Source of the DNA: Phascolarctos cinereus
Taxonomy: Eukaryota; Chordata; Mammalia; Diprotodontia; Phascolarctidae
Length of the DNA: 64,000 nucleotides
Assembly (NCBI RefSeq): GCF_002099425.1
Contig: NW_018344185.1
Location: 2,371,001 to 2,435,000, forward strand
Direction of reading: 5' to 3'
Part shown: one piece after another, positions 55,946 to 64,000 of the stretch
Layout: every line of letters begins with the position of its first letter
How positions within the stretch are numbered: the stretch's first letter is position 1
The notes under the pieces: model-generated
What the model was told of the DNA's origin: nothing
Database searches by the model: none
The model's input: the letters and a program-made list of their open reading frames with translations, nothing else
Position numbers and translations under genes: made by a program

Positions 55946-56394
55946 AGTTCCTACAAGTTTTCATATAACAGGATCTCAAGGCCTTTTTACCCTCTCACCT
56001 GCCCTTCTCCAAGCATTTTCCAGAATTCTAGGTCTTTTCTAAAATGTGGCCTTTCAAAACCAACACAATGCTCCCAACATGGTCTGGCTAGGCAAGACAA
56101 TAAGGAGGCTGAGAACAATCTGATTGTCTAGAGAGGATAATTTTCATTCAAACTTTGCAAAAGACATTCTTCATGACACTGCTGAATAGCTTGAGAGAGC
56201 TTGTCTCCATGTCATATGATCACCTGGTGCTGATACTGTTGCACCAAGTTATCTCTGTTATTATACCTCTCAAGGAATTCTGTTCAATTTTAATATATTG
56301 ATGGGAGACACCGTGTGAGAAGAGAACCCCCAAGGCTGCACTTCAATTCTGGTGATTTTAATTATCCAAACTTAATCAGCTTAAGCACTCTTCT
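55946..56394. other. Unassigned; possible upstream RTE remains
   Basis: No motif clear enough to name. An 87-codon plus-strand frame at 55,868-56,131 begins inside the SINE and is not supported. Confidence 0.35.
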
Positions 56395-56790
56395 TCACAT
56401 CTCTCAGGCTAAAAACTTGGAGTTTTCTTTGACTTTTCCCTCTCCTTCATGCTGCATAGCCAGTCAGTAACCAAGTCCTATAATTTCTTTCATTTAAATG
56501 TCTCTCCAATTCACCCTTTCTTCTCCATTCTCAATGCCATTTTTTAAACTATAGATTCTTTCTCCAGATATCTGAATTACCACAACTTTCTAACTTGTTT
56601 CTTAGATTTCAGTCTCTTACCCATTCTAAACACTGCCACAAAGTTAATCATTCTAAAACACTTATTTCATCATGGCATTCCCTTGCACAAGAGCCTACAA
56701 TTGTCCCCTACTGCCAATACTTTACTTAGTGCAAATTTTCCTCCTGTTCACTTTAAAGTACACAAAGCACTATGCTCTTACCCTATGAGT
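56395..56790 (+). mobile_element. L2 ORF2 fragment (RT C-terminal part)
   Basis: 'aaaacttggagttttctttgac', 'cagtcagtaaccaagtcctataatttc', 'ttctccattctcaatgcc', 'actgccacaaagttaatcattctaaaacac', 'tgcacaagagcctacaattg' follow the L2 order. Confidence 0.75.
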
Positions 56791-57887
56791 TAGGTCAATT
56801 GAGTATTATTTTCCTCTTTTTTGATGTTTTATTAATGTCTTTTGTTGCCACATTAACTTCTCCTTAATCTTCCCACTGAAGCTGTAGGGTTCTAGCTTAC
56901 TATAAAGGGTATGGGCTTCTCCCTTTTCTATTGCCAATCTCTCGACCCCTTACCTGCTATGTTCCCCTTATTGTTAGGTGCCAGGAATAAAGTTAGAATT
57001 CTATTTAACTACTTGACATCAATTAACATTTACAAAGGGATTTTGCTTCAAAGATAGAAGTACAAACATTTTCCCCCAACATCTGGGAATATACTCTCCC
57101 CTATGCCACCTCTGTCTGATTAATTCCACTCATTTCCTATATAGCACTGTTCAAGTCCCCCAAGTTCATGTCCAAATGTGCCATTGCTGCTAGAAAAGTC
57201 CTTATCTCAGCTACCTCTAGACTGGGGCCTCAATCGTCACTCCCAAAGACTGCCATTTGCTCCTTGAGGCATATATGCTGTGCTGACTATAAACCCTGAC
57301 TCCAGAGTACTGGATTGCTGGGGTGCCCTCCTTACCTTTGGAAACTCACTAGGTTGGAGTTCCACCTCCTTGATCCAAAACAGAAAAGAACAAATGTATA
57401 GGCCAAAGACAAAGGCCTATTTCTTGGGACTACATGGTTTCAGAGGAAAGAAAGGTCCATAGTCTCTACCCTTTCTATATTCTTTCATGAGAATGGAGCC
57501 ATACCACCAGAGCAAATCCAAAGGGAAAATAGCCAGAAAATCTGGCACAAACTGACTGGGGCCTTTCAAAAGACCTCCTCAGCTAATCAAAGAGCTTCCC
57601 ATTCACCACATGCTTAACCAACCAGAACCAATTAGAGAATATCTAAACAGTTTCTCCAAGACATTTCCATTATACATTATCATGATTCCTGGAGACAGGA
57701 TCCTAACCTCCTTCATGTGAGGAGACTTTATTCTTGTAACGAGGAAAAACAATTAAGCAAAACAAATACAGCAACCATGTTTGACAGTGTATACTCAATT
57801 TTGCATCCACCAAGATGGTGGACTCACTTCTTCTACTAAGAGGTGTTAAGCCTCCTATTTTTCAAAAGTGGTAACTGAGGCACAAAG
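56791..57887. other. 1.1 kb without recognised gene or repeat
   Basis: May contain further eroded L2; no coding motif. Confidence 0.4.
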
Positions 57888-58070
57888 CAATCATAGAATT
57901 ATAGATTTAGAGTTAAAAGGAACCTTAGACACTGCTTAATCCAATGCTATCATATAGATAAGGAAACTCAGGCTCCAAGTGATTAAGTGACTTGTCCTAC
58001 CATTAATGAATCCCAAATGTAGGTTTTGAACCAAGGTCCTCTGTTTCTAAATCTGACATTAAGGTGCCAT
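57888..58070 (-). mobile_element. MIR3/THER-type SINE
   Basis: 'aatcatagaattatagatttagagttaaaaggaaccttag', 'gataaggaaactcaggctcc', 'ggttttgaaccaaggtcc'. Confidence 0.8.
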
Positions 58071-59019
58071 CATCACACAGGTGGTAAGAATCAGATTAAA
58101 AACCAGCATGTCTGGAGTCTGACTAAAATCTGGTGCTCTTTCAACTATATCTTGCTGCCTTTCCTACAAAAGGCATAAGGAGTGGTTTGTTTACCTGCAC
58201 ATACCAGCCCATTTCACTCAGTAGGGACAGGGAAGGAAGCTCCATTGCAAGGCAGCTTTTTTTAAGCCACTTGCTGGGCTTGCAAACATTTAGAGACAGA
58301 TTTTACTCACCTCTGCCAAGAACTCATCCCTTATAACACCAGGAGAAATCCTCAGGCCATAGCAGCAGCCATAACTAAGAGGTTTCTTTGTCCAGCTTTT
58401 GCTCCTCCAGGCTGTGGACTGTTGCTCTTTACCCCCCAGAGGAAAACAGGAGATCAATAGGTATGTCACTGGGTCCAGACAAATGGCTTCATTGCTTAGA
58501 AAACAAATTATTTTGACTATTTGTTCCTTCCATGTCTGTGCTTGTATCCTTGTCATTCCTCCTGTCCCTTGCACCTGAGGGTGCTTTTCTGTTTCTGTCA
58601 TTAAGTTTTTTTCTGTCTCCTGAATATTTGGAGAAGATAATCAGTTTCTGTTATCTCCACATTGTTTAACAGAAATGCTGGGACCAAATTAATTTGCTGC
58701 AAAGCAATCTATCATTAAGTCACTGTCACCTTGTCTAATCTCCACAGAGTAACCTCTTAATGTATGCAAATCTTCTATCCCTTTGCATAAGGACCAAACT
58801 GGTTGCATAAGGACCAAACTGGTCCTCTTGAAAGAGATTACAGTGGATCAAACACCATTCTCATCCTCATCCTCATTTTCATCTTCATCCAAATCATATA
58901 TTCATGTGGGGTATGATCATAGGAGGATAGATAAAGCAAGTGGAATAGCCTGAAGCAACATAAGAAGTGACGAAAGAAATTAGTGAGACATCAAATTATA
59001 GATGATTTAGTGAAATGAG
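58071..59019. other. 0.95 kb without recognised gene or dispersed repeat
   Basis: Contains a 20-bp tandem duplication (58,783-58,822). The 103-codon minus-strand frame 58,601-58,290 has no known domain. Confidence 0.4.
58783..58822 (+). repeat. Perfect 20-bp tandem duplication
   Basis: 'ttgcataaggaccaaactgg' occurs twice back to back. Confidence 0.95.
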
Positions 59020-59180
59020 GACTGGATTTGAAAGTCATGAGAACTCTGCTCTAATCTCAGCTGTGCTACTAACTAGCTCATTTAACTTGCCTGGGACTCA
59101 GTTTTCTCATTTGTAAAATGAGGGGCACATATTAGATGTAATGCATTATTGTTATAACTATATGATTAAATCCTGAGTAC
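59020..59180 (+). mobile_element. MIR
   Basis: 'gaggactggatttgaaagtc', 'taacttgcctgggactcag', 'ttctcatttgtaaaatgagg'. Confidence 0.75.
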
Positions 59181-59639
59181 CACAGATTGTAAATACTACA
59201 GGAGTCCATTCAATATACCTTAGCAGGGGAGTGGAGAGAAATGTGTGAGGCACTTAGAAACTGCTCATCTTTTCCAGGCTGAGACACTGGCCAGGGGCAC
59301 AGAGCTATGGGCAAAAAGTGAGTGAAGCAGTGAGAGTAAATCTGCCAACCTGTGGCCATTATATGGCCAAGGCAAGCTGTCCTTTGTGTCAGCCTTCAGC
59401 TTCTATGCCAGTGGACTAGAATCACTAACCATTCTCATTGTTTAAACTAGCCTATATTCCTTCAGAATGCTTACCTCTGGTCTGAATCCTCCTTGTCTAT
59501 GCCATCACAGACTATTAGGGAGGGAACATTTTGGTCATCCTCTTTACAATGTGCAATACATAGTCCATGTTAATCCATGAATAATTGGGTATAGGAAAGG
59601 GAGGAATAATGGTGACTCTTTTTAAAGACATGAATTCAA

Positions 59640-60015
59640 CAAATACAGAGAGTGATTATTATTGAGTTCATAGAATCTATAAGTAAGAAAGGATCTCAAA
59701 GGCCAGTTAGCAGACACCAAGACAGGAAACTCTTCTCCAATGTTTTTGACAGGTAGTCATCCTGTCTCTGATTGAATTGTGCCAGAAGTGAGAAGCTCAC
59801 TACTTTGCAAGGTAGCTGTTTTCATTATTGCACAGTTCATAATTGGCCCTGGTTCTGCCTTCTAAAACAGAATATGTCTATACTCTCTTCCTTATGATAG
59901 GCCTTCAAAAATGGAAGATAGTAATTGTATCTGTCACATCCTACCCTTCTCCAAACTCAACAATTCTAGTTCATTCAAATAACCTATCCTCTTTATCACT
60001 CTCTGTCATAGTTTC
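59640..60015 (-). mobile_element. CR1/L3-type LINE 3' region
   Basis: 'ttcatagaatctataag', 'tgacaggtagtcatcctgtctctg', 'agtgagaagctcactac', 'tggttctgccttctaaaac', 'ccttcaaaaatggaagatag', 'acccttctccaaactcaac': the antisense of the CR1/L3 3' end, nearly in full. Confidence 0.8.
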
Positions 60016-60784
60016 CCTTCTCTGCACACACACTGGTATCTAGGGATTCACATCATACATAAGCAAAGGGGCAAGTTCATTTATTTTGAGGGTCATTACT
60101 AGCAAAACTCCTTTAAAAAAAAACTCTTTGCAAGCTTATACACCCTGGAAACAGGCTGCAATTTTACCCAGTCTGTAATTTATACCATGAACAAAATGGC
60201 TGCCCCCTGGATCCTGTACTTGGCAATCCAGGATGAGAAAGATATTGCCTCAGAAATCATCCACACTGTCCTGATGCTGACTTTTATTCTCCATTGGGTG
60301 CTTTTTAGATTGTATTTTACTACCTGTGTCAGAGACCAATACTGGTCAAGACTTATTACTCACCAATGAGCTGTAAAGAGAGTGCTGAAAAGGGCATTGG
60401 AGGCTACTGCAAATATACATCACACTATGTGAGGCTCAGATGCCCATAGCCTGGGCATTTATTAGCATTAGGCTTTCATTACTGCCCTTTCAGCTTTACT
60501 TCCAGGCCTCTCATTTCAGCTCAGGCCTTGGAGCGTCAAGGTGCGTGGAGGTTCAAAGATCCTGGGAATGCTGCTGATCTCATTTGTAAAGGTCCCAAAT
60601 TCAGACCAGATTGAGGGTTTGGTGAACTCAATGTAAAGTCAGTTTATTAGTGCATTAGAGTACATCACCAATGAGAGACATTGTGATTATATAGGGAGAC
60701 TCCTACAAGCAAAAAACACTAACCATCTGGTAAGGTTAAGAGAAGGCTATGCATTTGGAAGGTGAAACTGGAGTGGGAGACGGA
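60016..60784. other. Unassigned sequence
   Basis: No recognised gene or repeat; frame 60,187-60,369 has no known domain. Confidence 0.4.
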
Positions 60785-61383
60785 TGCATCATAAGGACAA
60801 CTTACTTTTCTAGTCATTAAGCTATTTCTACTCATTGATCCATCAACACCATTTAAGCACTAACCACAAAGATCTGTATGCACAAAAGTACTTATACCAC
60901 TTTCTGTTGTAGCAAACAAGTGGAACAAAGTTAATGTCCATCAACTGGGGAACAAATTGTAGCTATGAATGTAAGAGGATATTATCGTGCTTTAAGAAAT
61001 CTGAATGTGATAGGTTTGGGGAAACCCGGGTGACTTGTATGAGCTGATTCAGAGTGAAAGGACCAAAACTAGGAGAATAATTTATGTAATGACTGCAATC
61101 TTTTAAGGGGAAATGATTTTAAAAGAAAGAGTGTAGAGCTCTGATCAGTGCAGGGATCAATTGTGACTCCAGAAAACTGGTGATGTTACTACCTCTTAGC
61201 AGAGAAGCCATGAACCATAGGTAAAATAGTCAATGTGTAGACTTGTTTTACCTGACTGTTTATTTGTGACAAGAGAAAGCTTCTGTTTTGGGTTAGATGG
61301 AGTTGTATAGTGAGTTCATGGATAGTGATAGAGATGCAAAATTAAAAGAAAGAAAAGAACATTAATAAGAAAATAAAAGTATA
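60785..61383 (+). mobile_element. Old L1 3' end, part 1 (split by a SINE and a HAL1)
   Basis: Decayed ORF2 C-terminal sequence ('ctgtatgcacaaaagtactt', 'gtagcaaacaagtggaac', 'tccatcaactggggaac', 'agctgattcagagtg') and 3'UTR. It resumes at 61,535-61,883 ('gggcctatggtacggaatattgcatata', 'actcagttgataag'). Different L1 subfamily from the 33,790 copy. Confidence 0.7.
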
Positions 61384-61534
61384 GGGGCAGCTAGGTGGCA
61401 CAGTGGATAGAGCACTGGCCCTGGAGTCAGGAGGATGTGAGTTCAAATCCAGCCTCAGACACATAATGCTCACTAGCTGTGTGAACCCAGGCAAGTCACT
61501 TAAGTACAATTACCTCACCAAAGGGGAAAAAAAA
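61384..61534 (+). mobile_element. Marsupial tRNA-derived SINE (WSINE-like), well preserved, with 15-bp TSD
   Basis: Head 'ggggcagctaggtggcacag', A-box-like 'tggcacagtgg' (61,396-61,406), B-box-like 'gttcaaatcca' (61,441-61,451), core 'tagctgtgtgaacccaggcaagtcac', A-rich end. Flanked by 'gaaaataaaagtata' (61,369-61,383) and 'gaaaagaaaagtata' (61,535-61,549). The least diverged SINE of the window. Confidence 0.95.
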
Positions 61535-61883
61535 GAAAAGAAAAGTATACAGAAAAGGACCAAAAAAGTTCTGAAGAGAACATAAAAAAATGGGGCAATG
61601 TTTTGCTATCACATTAAATTGAATACGTGCTTAAAAATGCAAATAACTATAGTCTAGGGTTTTAAATGAGCCACTTTAAAAAAAATACTAAACTGTTTCT
61701 ATTTGTTGATCATTAAGTTCATAATAAATTTTTTTAAACATCACTTTTCTATTTCTATTTGGAGAAATGGGGCCTATGGTACGGAATATTGCATATATTA
61801 TCATACTCAGTTGATAAGTTGATTAGTTTTCTCGCCTGCTTTTATTATCTTTCTTTCTTATCCTTTGTAAAGAGGGATGGCTT
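61535..61883 (+). mobile_element. Old L1 3'UTR, part 2
   Basis: Continues the element at 60,785. Interrupted at 61,884 by a HAL1; the rest would lie beyond the window. Confidence 0.6.
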
Positions 61884-61893
61884 GGGGGCAGAG

Positions 61894-61902
61894 CCAAGAT
61901 GG
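61894..61902 (+). promoter_or_regulatory. YY1-type box in HAL1 5' end
   Basis: 'ccaagatgg' at +11 to +19 of the element, same place as in the 43,709 copy and as the YY1 site of human L1. Confidence 0.65.
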
Positions 61903-62277
61903 CAGAATGAAAGCAGTGACTTGCTTGAGTTCTCCCCCAAACCCCTGCAAATACCTATAAAAATGGCTCTAAACAAATTCTAAAGCAGCAGAACCCACAA
62001 AAAGACAGAATGAAGCAAATTTCCAACCCAAGACAACTTGGACGATTGATCAGAAAGGTATATCACGCTGGGTGGGAGAGGAGTACAGTGCGGCGTGGGC
62101 ATGTAGGCCCCAGTGAACCTGGGGTGGGCCTCAGAGGACTGAATCTCAGGCAGCTGTGGTGGTTTCCTGACCTCTCAACCCACTAACGCCAAAGGCAGCT
62201 TAGAAGGTCAGTGGGAAAAGTCTGTTTCTGCAGTGGGAGAGGAGCTAGGTCTCAGAGCCAGTTCCACAGTGCAGAAC

Positions 62278-62565
62278 TCAGAGCTCGGGCCACAGGGTGG
62301 TGGCTGTGTCCTGAGCTTCTGGCCCACAGACTGAGGGGGAATCAGGTGGCTGATCAGAGGGGGATTTCAGGGATCTTTTTGCCAGTGCTGAGGCAGGAAT
62401 CTCTTGCTTTGCCTGTGCATGGATCTGCATCACAGTTCTAGGCAGCGGTCCTAGGGTAAGGAGAAGCACAGGCACAGTGGAGCTTGTAGTGGCTGTGAAG
62501 AGAAAACCCTCCTCACAGTTCCAGAACAGAAAGGACTGCTTGTGGTCACTAATAGACCAGAGCAC
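62278..62565 (-). other. 95-codon open frame antisense to HAL1 5'UTR
   Basis: Homologous to the C-terminal half of the antisense frame at 45,764-46,513; shares 'AKQEIPASALAKRSL' and 'SDQPPDSPSVCG'-type words. Differences are mostly amino-acid-changing, which argues against strong purifying selection. Confidence 0.4.
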
Positions 62566-62756
62566 AAGCCAGCAAAGGAGTAAATACCTTGCCCCTTATC
62601 ATACCACCTTGGAAGAACTGAAAATTTATGGATCCCTAGAAGTATATCTGAAAACAGCTATACAAACCCCTGAAGCTTGGGACAGTACATTCTCCACATT
62701 GGAAGCAGACTCTTACCTTAACTAAGAGTTTAAAACTCAAGTAATTGGCCTGGATC

Positions 62757-63838
62757 ATGAGCAAGCAGCACAAAAAGAGTCAGACTATATATATTATCTT
62801 ACTTTCATGACAAAGAAGATCAAAACATACAACCAGCAGAAGACAACAAAGTCAAAGCTCCTACATCCAAAGCCTCCAAGAAAAATACGAATCGGTCCCA
62901 GGCCTTGGAAGAGCTCAAGAGGGATTTTGAGAAGCAAGTAAGGGAAGTAGAGGAAAAACTGGGAAGAGAAATGAGAGTGAGGCAAGAAAATCATGAAAAA
63001 CAAGTCAACAGCTTGCTAAAGGAGACCCAAAAAATACTGAAGAAAATAACACCTTAAAAAATAGCCTAACCCAAATGGCAAAAGAGGTCCAAAAAGCCAA
63101 TGAGGAGAAGAATGCCCTAAAAAGAAAAATTGGCCAAATGGAAAAGGAAGTCCAAAAGATTACTGAAGAAAATACTTCCTTAAAAATTAGAATAGAGCAA
63201 TTGGAAGCTAGTGACTTTATGAGAAATCAAGACACTGTAAAACAAATCCAAAAGAATGAAAAATAGAAGACAATATGAAATATTCATTGGAAAAACAACT
63301 GACCTGGAAAATAGATCCAGGAGAGAGAATTTAAAAATTATTGGACTATCTGAAAGCCAGGATCAAAAAAAGAGCCTAGACATCATCTTTCAAGAAATTA
63401 TCCAGGAAAACTGCCCTGATATTTAGAACCAGAGGGCAAAATAGAAATTGAAAGAATCCACAGATCTCCTCCTGAAAGAGATCCCCAAAGGAAAACTCCT
63501 AGGAATATTGTAGCCAAATTCCAGAGTTCCCAGGTCAAGGAGAAAATATTACAAGCTGCCAGAAAGAAACAATTCAAGTATTGTGGAAACACAATCAGGA
63601 TAACACAAGATTTAGCAGCTTCTACATTAAAGGACACAGGGCATGGAATATAATATTCCGGAGGGCAAAGGAGATAGGATTACAACCAAGAATCACCTAC
63701 CCAGCAAAACTGAGTATAATCCTTCAGGGGAAAAAATGGTCATTCAGTGAAATAGAGGACTTTCAAGCATTCTTGATGAAAAGACCAGAGCTGAATAGAA
63801 AATTTGACTTTCAAATACAAGACTCAAGTGGAACATGA
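62757..63838 (+). pseudogene. HAL1/L1 ORF1, lightly broken
   Basis: ATG at 62,757 ('MSKQHKKSQT'), stop TGA at 63,836-63,838. Coiled coil about 62,880-63,250 including 'KEVQKANEEKNALKRKIGQM' and 'ENTSLKIRIEQLE'; RRM opened by 'RRENLKIIGLSES' near 63,318-63,356, with 'RNIVAKFQSSQVKEKI' near 63,500-63,550; C-terminal domain 63,640-63,838 with 'RITYPAKLSI' and 'RPELNRKFDFQIQDSSGT'. A few frame changes and stops. It has the long coiled coil (15 codons more than the 43,709 copy). Confidence 0.85.
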
Positions 63839-63973
63839 AGAGGTAAACAGGAAAGAGAAATCATAAGAGACTTATTAAGATTGAACTGTTTACATTCCTG
63901 CATGGAAAGATGATATTTATAACTCATGAGACCTTTGTCAGTATTAGGGTAGTTGGAGGGGGAAAATAATTGT

Positions 63974-64000
63974 TAGATAGATAGATAGATAGATAGATAG
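63974..64000 (+). repeat. (GATA)n microsatellite in HAL1 spacer
   Basis: 'tagatagatagatagatag' to the window end; expansion of a short (TAGA) run present at the same element position in the 43,709 copy. Confidence 0.95.

Larger units (their letters stand above)
61884..64000 (+). mobile_element. HAL1/L1 element, 5' complete, cut by window end
   Basis: Starts 'gggggcagagccaagatgg' as the 43,709 HAL1 does. 5'UTR 61,884-62,756 (873 bp, GC-rich), ORF1 62,757-63,838, spacer from 63,839. Whether ORF2 follows cannot be seen, so HAL1 versus full L1 is undecided; the near identity to the 43,709 copy favours HAL1. Confidence 0.85.

Noticed and set aside
62060-62600. CpG island promoter of a host gene
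   Set aside because: The GC- and CpG-richer stretch coincides with the HAL1 5'UTR and recurs at 45,950-46,585 in the other HAL1.

Overview
The window is nuclear DNA from a marsupial. The evidence is its repeats: tRNA-derived SINEs with a 'ggggcagctaggtgg' head, SINEs of the same head type carrying an RTE (BovB-type) tail, half-L1 (HAL1) elements, an L1 lineage with a purine-rich spacer between ORF1 and ORF2, RTE LINE remains, and many old MIR, MIR3/THER, L2 and CR1/L3 copies. I cannot decide the species. I found no host protein-coding exon, no RNA gene and no CpG-island promoter, so the window is intergenic or lies in a large intron. Nearly all open frames are chance frames or LINE remains.

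Layout. 0.3-1.6 kb: strongly shortened HAL1-like element. 5.0-8.8 kb: old HAL1 with ORF1, spacer and the C-terminal part of ORF2, bounded by an imperfect target-site duplication (TSD) and holding two SINEs. 9.6-13.4 kb: MIR, L2 and an RTE-tailed SINE. 13.6-17.5 kb: long antisense L2 split by an unclassified ~1 kb insertion, a 565-bp element with a 12-bp TSD, and a SINE. 17.9-29.1 kb: ordinary ancient SINE/LINE debris. 29.8-32.1 kb: two minus-strand L1 pieces in permuted order. 33.8-38.2 kb: plus-strand L1 with a nearly full-length but decayed ORF2. 39.9-41.0 kb: older minus-strand L1 piece. 43.7-46.6 kb: complete minus-strand HAL1 with a perfect 16-bp TSD. 47.3-50.7 kb: microsatellite-rich. 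49.9-52.7 kb: L2 pieces. 53.4-53.8 kb: L1 3' end. 55.0-55.7 kb: RTE reverse-transcriptase remains containing a long RNA-type hairpin. 56.4-60.0 kb: L2, MIR3, CR1/L3. 60.8-61.9 kb: old L1 3' end interrupted by a fresh-looking SINE. 61.9-64.0 kb: the 5' part of another full-length HAL1, cut by the window edge.

The most interesting material is the HAL1 family. Three copies carry three different internal deletions of the same L1 lineage. Two keep a 5' end with a YY1-type box at the position known from human L1, and both carry a homologous long open frame antisense to the 5'UTR, a layout that recalls primate L1 ORF0. The RTE remains and the RTE-tailed SINEs form a plausible autonomous/non-autonomous pair. 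All family names rest on recognising sequence by eye; no database search was run.
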